From the NCBI RefSeq assembly GCF_963855985.1, contig NC_087095.1, forward strand, positions 15,076,001-15,140,000: a DNA stretch of 64,000 nucleotides, written 5' to 3'. Each line of letters starts with the position of its first letter. Position 1 is the first letter of the stretch. Below, in pieces: positions 28,891-39,132 of this stretch. Position numbers and translations under genes: made by a program. Under the pieces are notes generated by a model. The model saw nothing but the letters and a program-made list of their open reading frames with translations. It was not told where the DNA came from and made no database searches. Source of the DNA: Ostrinia nubilalis (taxonomy: Eukaryota; Arthropoda; Insecta; Lepidoptera; Crambidae).

Positions 28891-29761
28891 ATAATGAAAA
28901 GATATGTGATGAAAGTTGAGCTTTCAATAATGTAGAGCTAAAGGCAGTTACTCGTATACAATACTATAAGTTATGTTTGTTTGTTTACATTGATGATCTT
29001 TTAGTAATTTTATGGTCTTCTTATTCTTAAAATGTATATGTATCCAAATAGGGGATTTACCTTTGACTGTGTTTGAGTGTATTAACTATTTATTTGTGTT
29101 AAAAAAGATACATTCACAACGTTAAGTATGCCTAAATTTTGTAACGAGGAAAACTTACCTTATTTAATATCACGAATGACGCAACTTTATCTTTTAATTG
29201 TATACTCTTTTACCTAAACATAATTAAAATAAAACGTTAGTACATATTTAGTCGAAATTATTTAAAAGGATAAAAGTAGTATCAACAGTACAACAAATAC
29301 TAATTATATTTTCATTGGAAAAAAGCATTTATTATAACCACATAAGATCCTACAGTCTTTTGCTTGATGTGCTAAATGGATGAGTGAATGAGTATCTATA
29401 GAGTCTATACAAATCGATATCAGAAATCCTACAAACTGGAACGATGGTTGGTTGGTTGTGTATTTGAAATCTATTATAGGATAGAGCGCCCGATAGGTTA
29501 ATTAATGCTCTTAACATAAATATTGTCTTACCGCTTCTATGTTGGCAACTGGCAGGGGATTGATGAACTATAATGATAAGCGTTATCAAAGATTGATAGA
29601 AATAGTAATGGCACTTGATAGAATACCTGTAGAAGTAATAAAATCATCTAATACCTACGAGAAAGAAAGAGGAGTAAAGATACTTATTAGGTAAATCTTT
29701 GAACACGGGGTGTGTTAACAGAATTAAGTACTTTTTATCATTGAAGTAATATTAGTATAGT
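28891..29761. other. Stretch without recognised genes
   Basis: AT-rich; a 79-codon minus frame at 29589-29350 has no recognisable domain. Confidence 0.4.
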
Positions 29762-29960
29762 CTGGCCTGCGAGCACGTAGAATTTTGTCCAATGACCCCA
29801 AGCTATCCATCCTTATCGCTCGCGCGTAATTATTGCTGTCGCGCTCGCACACTCACTGCGGGCGCCCGTCGCACAGTCGTGACAGCAATATAATTACGCG
29901 CGAGCGATAAGGATGGATAGCTTGGGGTCATTGGACAAAATTCTAAGTGCTCACAGACCG
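29762..29960. mobile_element. Hairpin MITE with GC-rich centre
   Basis: The arms of about 75 bp run from ggcctgcgagcac and tagaattttgtccaatgacc on the left to the inverted copies at 29881-29958. The centre (29840-29880) is CpG-rich (ctgtcgcgctcgcac, ggcgcccgtcgcac). Confidence 0.85.
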
Positions 29961-30663
29961 GGATTTAGTACATAATATCTCAATGCCTTTAATTTAGACT
30001 TCAAGAGCACTCAGCTATCGACATCTCATATTACTCGAATCACACACAATGGAACTTCAAAATCACGTAATCGTTTATCCTGACAAGTTTATGTTTCAGC
30101 TAAAAATGACTAAAGGATTACCAGAGGTGACCAACAAATAATATAAATAGATGGCAACTATGATGTTAGCACTAAAGAATACACGTAGAGTCATGTCAGA
30201 TACCTATATTACGGCAGTTTATAAAGTTGATCAAGTTAGATTGTTATCAACCCATATTGTAGAGTGTAGACGAATAATTAACACCTTTGTGAATCGAATA
30301 CTATCCCATCATAATTTTAATCCACCAATACAGAATGTCAACGGCCAGAATCTTATGCAAGCCATGGTGACTCTATGCTAGTCCATGAGCGAGGTCTAAT
30401 TGACCTACCATTTGACCTCTGCGTGCACCAGGTTAAGTGTGTCACTCACATGGACGATATTTTTCAGCTTTATTAGGTGTAAAATAACCTGAAACTATTC
30501 TTCAGTTTTTACAATATAATAAACTGATAAACAGTGCTTTGGAGACAGTTGGAAAAGTTTACTGCCGAGAGGTACACTGAACTTAGAGACTTTTATAGCT
30601 CAACAATAGTTTGAAAATGAACTAATTAATATTTTTTACATTCTGTTGTATGTTATGGGCGTA
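29961..30663. other. Stretch without recognised genes
   Basis: A 76-codon plus frame at 30151-30381 is probably chance. Confidence 0.4.
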
Positions 30664-30843
30664 AGAGTAGGCGCACACCGTTGATTTTTCGTCGGCCGAT
30701 AGTTTAGTTGGGCAGTTGATCAGTATGGGCATGTATGGGAGTGCGCACACTATGCCGATTCGATTTAGCCGATTCTTCATACAAATTAAAATCGGGCACA
30801 ACTATCGGCCAACTAAAAATCAACGGTGTGCGCCTACTCTACG
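30664..30843. mobile_element. MITE 'agtaggcgcacaccg', copy 1
   Basis: The ends agagtaggcgcacaccgttg and caacggtgtgcgcctactct are inverted. A second inner pair (cggccgatagtt / aactatcggcc) is also present. Copy 2 is at 51784-51950. Confidence 0.8.
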
Positions 30844-31100
30844 TATTAACGAAACAAAATTTTAATACTAGTCAGTTTAACAATTGAATCATTGCCAAGT
30901 ATCTACAAGAATCTTAAAAGCGTCATTTTGGACAATGTGATTCATTAGAGGTAATTGTTAGAATGACAAATTTATTATTTAAAGTGATATTCCGGGTAAA
31001 ACTCACTAGTTATACATGACATACATATAATACGTGACTTCATTATGGCGTATAGATAGAATTACCTACATACCTATATTAAACAATTTTGAAATGTATC

Positions 31101-31209
31101 TAATGAGGGCTATCGTTTTTATACTTAACAGTTGGCACCCCTGGCGATTAACAGGACCTTACTCTACAGTGGCGCAAACTGGTGAGCGCTAAAACGATAG
31201 CCCTCATTA
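31101..31209. mobile_element. MITE with ~18-bp TIR, short form
   Basis: It has the same ends as 5455-5671 (taatgagggctatcgttttt / aaaacgatagccctcatta) and a single copy of gacaggacc-like core; it looks like the progenitor or a deletion form of the long copy. Confidence 0.8.
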
Positions 31210-31399
31210 AAATATGTTTTGAAAAAGCGCTAGATTTTTACAAAGTAGGACATCATTAAGCTATATTGCCTAGCTGCATAGTTTAAAATATGGGTCGTGT
31301 CAGGCCGCTACTAATGCCCCACTTTCCTAATGAGTTTAGTCAAAGCACACTTTGTTAGTAAAGAGTTAACTGAACAGTGTGAATTTTAAATAAAAGCAC

Positions 31400-31567
31400 C
31401 TACATGTTTTTAGACATATCTACAAAATAAATTTTATAAAATCCGATTTGTATGAAAATTAAAATAATTAAAATGAAGATATCAATTTTCTGACTTCACC
31501 ATATCATTTATATGCCCATGTTAACATGGGCTAGTGTCGGCTCATATACCCATTTACCTAACACCCT
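31400..31567. mobile_element. MITE 'acagggtgttaggtaaatgg', half copy
   Basis: It corresponds to the right half of 43926-44193, ending ctaacaccctgta. The left half is absent. A Helitron starts at its right end. Confidence 0.75.
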
Positions 31568-31770
31568 GTATACTAATATTATAAATGCGAAAGTAACTCT
31601 GTCTGTCTGTCTGTCTGTCTCTGAACCGATTTTGATGAAATTTGGCAGGGACATAGTTTAAGTCCCGGGAAAGGACATAAGATAGTTTTATCCCGGTTTT
31701 TGAAACAGAGACGCGCGCGATAAAGTTTTTCTGTGACAGACAAAATTCAAAGCCGCGGGCGGAAAGCTAG
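31568..31770 (+). mobile_element. Non-autonomous Helitron
   Basis: It begins TATACTAATATTATAAATGC directly at the end of a MITE, carries (TGTC)n, and ends GCCGCGGGCGGAAAGCTAG followed by T. Confidence 0.75.
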
Positions 31771-32429
31771 TATTTATATGTATAAGAGAGTAATAATCAC
31801 AGGTTTTCTTTGGTCAAATCTTTTTCCTACCAACAAAAAGTAAGGGTCATTGATAATGTTCATACTACATAAAAGCACATTTTAAGCAAGCAAATATAAA
31901 ATTTGGGCGAACTACAATGCCGCAGTACCTACCTATCAAATTGTTTACAGGAAAATGATAGCAACACTGTAAAGTATTTTTGGTTATAATAATTAATTTT
32001 AGGTAATAGAAATACAAGGTTATTAATAATTAATTTTAATGTAAACCTCTTTAGACACGTGTATACTTCGAGTACATAATATCTATTTAGGTTCCGCTGT
32101 TTTATCTGTACTTATTTTTTCGAAATGCTTGATAACTATAGTTTTCCCTGTATTGTTTTGATGTGACCTTAACTTTAACCGTAGTAACTATGTATTAAAA
32201 CCGATTATTATAAAATAATGATAATTATTTACGGGATTGCTACCATGTATGTACCTTAATTTTGAGTTTCTGATATTTCGGCACTGTTGCAAGCGCCATG
32301 GTCACGGAGTAACTGAGGAAACTTGCGTGTAAGATGTTATGGGCAGGAATATCGGTCTACCCTCTTTCGCAGTCTTTTATTACGATTGTGTTTTTATTAC
32401 GGTGTTAATAAACAAATGTAGTTGGGATG
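31771..32429. other. Stretch without recognised genes
   Basis: AT-rich, no ORF or repeat assigned. Confidence 0.4.
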
Positions 32430-32595
32430 GAGTTTGACAGACCTTTGATATTTGTCATAGTTAACACCATACTTTAGCCATAAATATAACCATGACCGGT
32501 GCTTTTTGTATGGAGTTTGACAGATTGTTGACGTTTGTTGAAGTTAAGATGGTGCCACCCAGCCTTTAAGTCAGATGGTGCAGCCCAGGGTTAGC
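32430..32595. mobile_element. MITE 'gggtgagttgcacc', rearranged copy
   Basis: It contains tatggagtttgacagatt twice and two gatggtgc(a/c)(a/c)cccag ends in the same orientation, unlike the simple copy at 26619-26738; probably a partial duplication. Confidence 0.5.
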
Positions 32596-32839
32596 AGTAC
32601 CCAGGGTAACCCAGTACTGGCCCATTTATTGTCCTGAAGCGGTGGTAGAGTTAATACTGGGACGTGTAAAAGTGCTTTTTAAAGCCTACTTGCATAAATA
32701 AATGTTTTTTTTAATGAGTTTTATCATTTTCTTCCGTATCCTGCGTGAAAGTACGACGAAATTGTCTCTCTAATTATACTCGGCAGATAGATCTATCTTC
32801 ATCGTTATGTCAAAGCGGCAGGGAAATATTTCTCGGTAG

Positions 32840-33118
32840 AACTATAAATAAATAAAATAAAATAAATATCCTTAGACATTTTACACTGTGCTTCTAGTCC
32901 CAAACTAAGCAAAGCTTGTACTATGGGTACTAGACAACGGATATAAACATACTTAAATACTTTTTTTTTTGTAAATACATACTTATTATACATAGAAAAC
33001 ACCCAGTCCAATACAAACAAATATGTTCATGCACATAAATGTTTGTACTGTGCGGGAATCGAACCCGCTACCTCCGGAATAGTAGTCCGTTTCGAACCAC
33101 TACACCAAACGGTCGACT
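32840..33118 (-). mobile_element. tRNA-derived SINE
   Basis: The minus strand starts gaccgtttggtgtagtggtt (A box) and has gcgggttcgattcccgcac (B box), then a body with a T-run and gtttgggactagaagcacag, and a (TTTA)n tail ending near 32840. The first ~72 bases could fold like a tRNA, but the body and tail mark a SINE. Confidence 0.85.
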
Positions 33119-33775
33119 ATATATATAAATACAAACAACAGGAATAATATTATCACCGTGCACGCAGAACTAATAGGCTTTTACACTACATTGCAAAAAT
33201 ATTACCTATTCATCACACGATAGCACAGCCATTGGCGTAATAGGGCAATTATATGCAATAACTGCAGTCCTATATTGATAAGAAAGTGGAATTTTATTTA
33301 TTAATCTTATTTGTAAAGTTCCGGATTTACATTCAGAATTTTCGAAATACGGTGTTATATTTTTACCATTATTACATTCTAAGTTCCCGTGTGCCATTCG
33401 AGTCCTCGCGAGAGTGCAGTGTAGTCTAGTAGACTACGCCAGAAGAGTCTGACGTAGTCTCAAAGTAGTAGTTCAAACGGTTTTTTTAGACCCACTGGCA
33501 AACACTGTTCAGTACGGTGGGACAACGGGTAAAAAAAATTACCCGTGGACCCACCAGGGGGACATGTTGGGGGGACCACGGGTAAAAGCCGATTTTAAAA
33601 TATGTTTGAACATTTTCGACAATTTGATACTACGAATTGTGGGATTCAAAACAATGTAATGTAAAAATGCATTATCACACTCTCTTCAATTAATTATTAA
33701 GTTAAGTAGTTAAGAAACTTCAAGAGACTTTATATTTTTAAACCAATAAAAATAGCTTCATAAAATATGATATAA
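33119..33775. other. Stretch upstream of the LINE ORFs
   Basis: It has a short palindrome gtagtctagtagactac (33422-33438) and paired runs acgggtaa/ttacccgt (33529-33548). It could include the LINE 5' UTR, but I cannot place the 5' end. Confidence 0.4.
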
Positions 33776-34780
33776 TATAAAAGCTTTAAGCTTCTAAAAG
33801 AAAAGCTTAAATCATACAACTTAAAAATAGAACAAAACAAAAAGTTGTATGATGATAATACTTTGATCTTACATGAGAAAATAGATGACTTGGAACTTTA
33901 TCTTAATCAGTTTAAATCTCGATATGAAATGGCACAGAAACAAATCAATGAACATGTACTGGCCACATCCAAACTTGTTGACCTATGTAATTACAACACT
34001 GAGCGTTTTGAGACCTTATCAAAAAAACAGTCTTGTAACTGTATTAATGGCCTTCAGCCCACTACAATACCAAAGTCTATTCAAACTGAGCCGGCGCAGG
34101 ACATATTAGTCACTGAATCCCAAACTAATGAAACTGCCTTGTCTAAAAAAATTAGTGATACCGGTAATGGAGGGAAAACCTATATTTATTCTGATCAGCT
34201 TGGTCAGGGGGTAGGTTCTATGCTCAGGGAGCACTTGAATACACAAGTCTTGAATTATTGCTATCCAGGCAGGTTTCTGACAGAGATAATTTACGAAATT
34301 GGTAAAAACCAAGAATTAGATGAGAACTCTAATGTTATTATAATGTATGGTAATAGTTACTCTGTAGATAAAAAGAGTATAATTCAGAATATTGACCAAC
34401 TCTTGGATTTGCAAAATAGGATAAAAAAATGTAAGATAATTTTGTGTACTTTACCCTATGTAAATTCAGGGTATAATATAAATAAGATAAACAAGAACAT
34501 ATTTGATTTAAATATACTTATGTATAACTTGACTTATCGTCATAGCGACGCACTTTTACTTCTTGACATAAATAAATTTATTTCTAGCTTTAAGTTGACT
34601 GTAGATACAATGTATCTCTCTAAAAAAATGAAGAATAAATTAGCCTCATTGATTGCATACAATATTAAATGTAATTATATTCATAAAACTGGTCATAGTC
34701 AGGGTACTAATAATTTGATATCTCAGTATGTAAATAGTAACAATATTATGACTGTACCTACTACTAGTTGTTTAAACTGA
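33776..34780 (+). CDS. LINE ORF1 (coiled coil plus esterase-like domain)
   Basis: This is ORF1 of a CR1/Jockey-like LINE; family ORF1 proteins bind RNA or act as chaperones in the retrotransposition complex. The frame opens after a stop at 33773-33775 and has no ATG before codon 52 (33929), so the N-terminus is probably truncated or mutated here. The N-terminal ~100 residues are a predicted coiled coil (KLLKEKLKSYNLKIEQNKKL and on). A C-terminal ~150-residue region resembles the SGNH/GDSL esterase module known in some CR1-group ORF1s (YSDQLGQGVGSMLREHL, then NVIIMYGNSYSVD), but the GDS serine block reads SDQ and the catalytic triad is not evident. It ends at TGA 34778-34780, right after a TTTAAAC heptamer, overlapping ORF2 in the -1 frame. 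Confidence 0.8.
   Translation, partial: YKSFKLLKEKLKSYNLKIEQNKKLYDDNTLILHEKIDDLELYLNQFKSRYEMAQKQINEHVLATSKLVDLCNYNTERFETLSKKQSCNCINGLQPTTIPKSIQTEPAQDILVTESQTNETALSKKISDTGNGGKTYIYSDQLGQGVGSMLREHLNTQVLNYCYPGRFLTEIIYEIGKNQELDENSNVIIMYGNSYSVDKKSIIQNIDQLLDLQNRIKKCKIILCTLPYVNSGYNINKINKNIFDLNILMYNLTYRHSDALLLLDINKFISSFKLTVDTMYLSKKMKNKLASLIAYNIKCNYIHKTGHSQGTNNLISQYVNSNNIMTVPTTSCLN
34771..34777 (+). promoter_or_regulatory. Candidate -1 ribosomal frameshift site (TTTAAAC)
   Basis: In the ORF1 frame it reads T TTA AAC followed at once by stop TGA, the exact X XXY YYZ arrangement. The -1 frame is ORF2 (TTT AAA CTG AGG). ORF2 lacks an ATG before its endonuclease, so a shift here would explain its translation. 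Confidence 0.7.
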
Positions 34781-37644
34781 GGCACTCGACAAAGGCCAAG
34801 CCCGGAACATTCAAGATTGTTCATCAAAATATTCAAGGCTTGGCCAGCAAAGTCTTAGAAATAGAGCTATTCTTAAAAAGTTTTGATATTAATGTAATGT
34901 GTATTACTGAACACTGGCTAAAGAAATATGAAAGCTCTTTTCATATAGATAATTATCAGTTAAGTAGCGCGTTTTTTAGGAAGTCGGCCATTCACGGAGG
35001 CTCCTTAATATTTGTGAATAATAATATCAGATATAAAGAACGCAAAGATGTAGTAGGGCTATCAGTTGAGCGTGTTGTCGAAATTTCCTGTGTCGAGCTT
35101 GAGAGTTACATCATTGTATGTGTGTATAGACCCCCTTCTGGGGACTTTGGTATTTTTGAAGCGGCTATTGAGGATGCTCTTAATAAAACTTGTAACAGCA
35201 ACAAAAAGGTCTTAGTTTGTGGAGATTTTAACGTCAATTTACTAGATAGCTCATCATCATATTCTGTAAGACTACTTTCCCTTTTTAAGTCATTTAATTT
35301 GTTTAGTCAATTTAAGGAACCAACTAGAATTACGGAAACCACAGCTACTTGTCTAGATAATATTTTCTCTAGCTGTGTCCCTGACAATAAAGCTGTCATA
35401 CACAATCTTACGTCAGATCACTGTGGTATTAAAGTAGAATTTATTTGTAATAATTTGAATAATAAAAGTAATAAAAATGCCGTATGTAGACCTGTAACCA
35501 TTAGTCGTCTAGAACGTTTTAAAATTAATCTTGAAAATAAATTGCATTTAGTCCCGTATGTGCAGGGAGACCCAGATGCTCTTTACAATAACCTTTTCGA
35601 ATGTATTAAAACCGAACATGACAAATTTTTTACGGTAAAGCCATTAAAACCAAATACCAAATGTAAGTTTAGTGACTGGGCTACTAAGGGAATATACAAA
35701 AGTCGAAATACGTTATATGAACTTTATGGCATGAAAAAGTATAATAATAGTGTATCTTTTCTTGAGCATGTAAAAAAGTATTCAAAAATTTTTAAGAAAG
35801 TTTGCTTCATGGCTAAGTCTTTTTATATTCGGGACAAGATAGGGAACGCCAGTAATAAAATAAAAGAAACTTGGAATGTTATCAACCGAGAGACTGGTAA
35901 ACTAAAACCAAGAGATAATGACTTTTCTCTCAAAGTTCACGATAATTTGATATCTGCAGATAAAGATGTAGCGGAAGCTTTTGACAAATTTTTTGGTAAT
36001 ATAGCTTCAGCAACAACTGCCAACTTAAAGTCATCTCCCTCCGAGGCTGAAGAAATATTGAAAACCCACGTGACACCCTGTGACTCGCACTTCTCTTTTA
36101 AACATATTACTCCATTAGATATCACTAAAACTTTTAATCTTTTAAATGTAAAGAGTACAACTGATATCTGGGGCATCTCTGTCAAGATAGTCAAACACAT
36201 TATTGATATAATTTCCCCACAGTTAGCGATAATATTCAATAATTGCATAGAGAAGGGCATCTTCCCCGACCTCATGAAACATAGTAGACTAATGCCATTA
36301 TTTAAGTCTGGTAGCAAAACCGACCCTGGCAATTATAGACCCATTTCTATCTTGCCCGCTCTAAGCAAGATTTTTGAAAAAATCATACAGGAGCAACTTA
36401 TGATTCACTTTGGCTCTAATAAACTATTTCATAGTGAACAATTTGGTTTTACCAAGGGTCGTTCCACCACCGATGCCGGGGTTGCACTACTTAAACATAT
36501 CTTCGAGGCTTGGGAGAATTCTCAAAATGCACTAGGGGTCTTCTGTGATCTCTCAAAAGCTTTTGACTGCGTAGAACATCAAACGCTAATTCGCAAACTG
36601 CACTATTATGGGGTGAAGGACTCTGCTTTGGATTTAATACAATCCTATTTAAACTTTAGAGTTCAAAAAGTTGACATAAATGGTGTTTTGTCTTCTGGGT
36701 CACCTGTGAAAATGGGAGTTCCGCAGGGGTCCATTCTGGGTCCATTCTTGTTTCTTATATACATTAATGATCTACCATATTTTGTTAAGGACTCTTGCGA
36801 AATCGTGTTATTTGCTGATGACACATCTTTGATTTTTAATATTGATAGAAGTAAAAATAACTTTGACGATGTAAATAATGCACTAACAAGAGTTTTAAGT
36901 TGGTTCACTACAAATAATTTACAACTCAATGCAAAGAAAACAAAATGTATAAAATTCTCTTTGCCTAACGTAAAAACAGTTAGTACCCAAATAGAACTTA
37001 ATAATAATGCAATCGATCTGGTAGACTCTACTGTATTTCTGGGAATTACCCTGGATTCAAAACTCCAGTGGGGCCCCCACATAGAAACTCTGGCGGGAAA
37101 GCTCAGCTCAGCGGCTTTTGCAATAAAAAGGATACGGTCATTAACCGATGTTTCAACAGCTCGCTTAGTCTACTTTAGCTACTTTCATAGCCTAATGTCA
37201 TATGGAATCATGCTATGGGGCAAAGCTGCAGATTTTGAAACAATATTTATTTTGCAAAAACGTGCGATAAGATACTTGTATAAAATGAAAGCAAGAGCGT
37301 CCCTTAGAGAATTGTTTAAAGAAATTGGCATTCTCACGGCCGCTTCACAATACATCTTAAACTGTATTCTATTTATTCAACAAAATATTAACGAATTCAA
37401 AAAGAAAAGTGATATTCACCAAATTAACACTAGAAATAAAAATAAATTGGCTATACCCGCTTTTAGACTTAATAAAGTGTTTGCCACTTTTATGGGACAA
37501 GGTATCCATTTTTATAAGAAAGTCCCTGATAAATATAAAGAGCTACCGTATAATAAATTTAAAGGTATAGTTAAAGATCACATGCTTAAAAAAGCCTATT
37601 ATACAACTCGAGATTTTCTTAATGATAAGTCATCCTGGGAGTAG
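34771..37644 (+). CDS. LINE ORF2: AP endonuclease and reverse transcriptase
   Basis: This is the polyprotein that nicks the target and reverse-transcribes the LINE RNA. It is open for about 957 codons with no internal stop. The N-terminal apurinic-type endonuclease (residues ~15-230) shows HQNIQGL, CITEHW, YRPP, CGDFNVN and LTSDHCG. The reverse transcriptase (~480-780) shows NYRPISILPALSKIFEKII, QFGFTKGRSTTDA, DLSKAFDCVEH, GVPQGSILGPFLF and the catalytic FADDTS near residue 682, followed by FLGITLD. No RNase H domain is visible. The first ATG (34897) lies inside the endonuclease, after its essential QN, so the start is probably by -1 frameshift from ORF1. The clade is CR1/Jockey-like by motif pattern. 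All key residues seen are intact. Confidence 0.93.
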   Translation, partial: FKLRHSTKAKPGTFKIVHQNIQGLASKVLEIELFLKSFDINVMCITEHWLKKYESSFHIDNYQLSSAFFRKSAIHGGSLIFVNNNIRYKERKDVVGLSVERVVEISCVELESYIIVCVYRPPSGDFGIFEAAIEDALNKTCNSNKKVLVCGDFNVNLLDSSSSYSVRLLSLFKSFNLFSQFKEPTRITETTATCLDNIFSSCVPDNKAVIHNLTSDHCGIKVEFICNNLNNKSNKNAVCRPVTISRLERFKINLENKLHLVPYVQGDPDALYNNLFECIKTEHDKFFTVKPLKPNTKCKFSDWATKGIYKSRNTLYELYGMKKYNNSVSFLEHVKKYSKIFKKVCFMAKSFYIRDKIGNASNKIKETWNVINRETGKLKPRDNDFSLKVHDNLISADKDVAEAFDKFFGNIASATTANLKSSPSEAEEILKTHVTPCDSHFSFKHITPLDITKTFNLLNVKSTTDIWGISVKIVKHIIDIISPQLAIIFNNCIEKGIFPDLMKHSRLMPLFKSGSKTDPGNYRPISILPALSKIFEKIIQEQLMIHFGSNKLFHSEQFGFTKGRSTTDAGVALLKHIFEAWENSQNALGVFCDLSKAFDCVEHQTLIRKLHYYGVKDSALDLIQSYLNFRVQKVDINGVLSSGSPVKMGVPQGSILGPFLFLIYINDLPYFVKDSCEIVLFADDTSLIFNIDRSKNNFDDVNNALTRVLSWFTTNNLQLNAKKTKCIKFSLPNVKTVSTQIELNNNAIDLVDSTVFLGITLDSKLQWGPHIETLAGKLSSAAFAIKRIRSLTDVSTARLVYFSYFHSLMSYGIMLWGKAADFETIFILQKRAIRYLYKMKARASLRELFKEIGILTAASQYILNCILFIQQNINEFKKKSDIHQINTRNKNKLAIPAFRLNKVFATFMGQGIHFYKKVPDKYKELPYNKFKGIVKDHMLKKAYYTTRDFLNDKSSWE
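34794..34845 (+). promoter_or_regulatory. Potential stem-loop downstream of the slippery site
   Basis: GGCCAAGCC (34794-34802) pairs perfectly with GGCTTGGCC (34837-34845). A second pair GAACA/TGTTC (34805-34809, 34818-34822) nests inside. The spacer from TTTAAAC is 16 nt, longer than the usual 5-9, so its role is uncertain. Confidence 0.45.
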
Positions 37645-37790
37645 GATTATGGTCCTCTCATGCTCGCACTAAAAAGAATTAAAATGAAAAGTAATATTGT
37701 ATAAACTAATAATAATTTCTCAAATGTTATAGTGTCATGCTTCTCAATCTGGACTGTTACTTAGCTTTATTATTAGTTTTTTTTTAAAGA
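37645..37790 (+). mobile_element. Probable LINE 3' UTR
   Basis: About 140 bp after the ORF2 stop, ending near a T-run (37778-37787). No poly(A) and no target-site duplication could be found, so the 3' boundary is approximate. Confidence 0.4.
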
Positions 37791-37959
37791 GATAACTTGG
37801 CATTGTCATTCTCACTAAAATGTCTCTGGGGTGGTGGCGTAGTGAGGCGGGTCGTTACATTCCCTCTAATATGGTCGAGTGAAGCGATGGCTGGTTCACT
37901 CGTCATGTCTGTGAACAGGCGCTGCTTTCGGGGACTGGTCAATCCAAGTTATTCAAATA

Positions 37960-38665
37960 TGACATTGGGAACTTTTTGCCCCACTTTTCGAAAAGTAGCG
38001 GACACAAATGAAACCTATCACAGATGATACATACTAATATCCAATGAATTTTCGTGCATTTTTTTTTCTCTCTTATATGGGAATATTGAGAAAATGAAGT
38101 TTTAGTATTTTATTTTATTTTACATTTAGGTAACATTTTTGACGACCTCCGTGGCGGAGAGGCGCACACACCGGTTTTCAAGGTGTGTTGGGCCAATCCT
38201 GAGGTCCCGGGTTCGATTCCCGGCCGGGACAATATAGAAAACGATCTTTTCACATTGTCTCTGGTTTGGGTGTGTTGTGGTTCGTCGTTCCCGATTTCCA
38301 TAACACAAATGCCTTAGCTACTTATTTTGGGTTGGAGTAATATATTATGAGATGTTGTCTAATATTAATTTAAGTTTTTATAATATTTTATTTATTTATA
38401 TTATTTTATTTATGTTTTTTATTTATTTATATTATTTTATTTACTTTTATTGGTTACTCTGCAATGCCAAACAACATAACATGTAAAAATATCAAATCAT
38501 TTTAGACAAATATATTTTCAACTTAGACTCGTCATATCTCAGAATTCCCATATCTCACAACATAGCGCTTTAAGTGAATATATCTACAAGTATAAAGCTT
38601 TGAAATAAAATACGTTTCATCTTTGTCCGCCGTGGGGCATTTTCTCATATTAAAGTTCCCAATGT
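37960..38665. mobile_element. Old TIR element split by a SINE
   Basis: The string gacattgggaactttttgcc with cggacacaaatgaaac (37960-38020) reappears inverted at 38605-38665 (gtttcatctttgtccg, ggggcattttctc, aaagttcccaatgtcc). The pair may be the ends of a DNA transposon or MITE; a SINE lies between them. Confidence 0.5.
38140..38460 (+). mobile_element. tRNA-derived SINE
   Basis: The head runs gacgacctccgtggcggag and contains the B box gggttcgattcccggccg (38209-38226). The body (gttgtggttcgtcgttcccg) leads to a TTTAT-rich tail. It is a different SINE type from those at 22798 and 32840. Confidence 0.8.
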
Positions 38666-38869
38666 CCTTTATGTATGCGAGTCATTTCTACTAGTACCTT
38701 AATATGTAAGTCTAGATATTAGCACGTCACTACCTTGTTTAATATACCACGCAATCTTGTATACCCATTCTTATGATACACCATACAAGAATGCATGGTA
38801 AATTCAGTGAACTGCTCCTGAATCGAATGTACCTACTACTACTATTTCTATTTATTTATATTAACCGGC

Positions 38870-39060
38870 AGACAGTGGTGACTGAGTTTGTTGCGGCGCT
38901 TCTTCTCAGCACTTGCCAAATGTTGGTCTCGAAGCGCTGGTAGGGTAAAAAGATTATGAGACATGTAGAGGCTCCTTAAGAGCATATGACGATTTGTAAG
39001 AGCTATTTATTAGTCTAAACAAATAAAGAAATTTTGACTTTTTTTTTGACTTCCTTTCTT
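38870..39060 (-). repeat. LINE 3' end, 'agtcaaagtcaaaatttctt' family
   Basis: The minus strand runs from aagtcaaaaaaaaagtcaaa through gctcttaaggagcctctaca to gaagaagcgccgcaacaaac. It is in effect a longer version of 19838-19915. Confidence 0.65.
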
Positions 39061-39132
39061 ATTAAAGAACATAATTTCACCTAATATAGAAACAAAATAT
39101 TGTTGTAGTTAAACTGTGATTTTATAAAACTA

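Noticed and set aside
33046..33118. tRNA-like sequence with A and B boxes on the minus strand
   Set aside because: It is the head of a SINE: a body and a TTTA tail follow, and the same body occurs at 22798-23085.
38150..38232. tRNA-like sequence with a perfect B box
   Set aside because: It continues into a SINE body and tail; no convincing acceptor stem.
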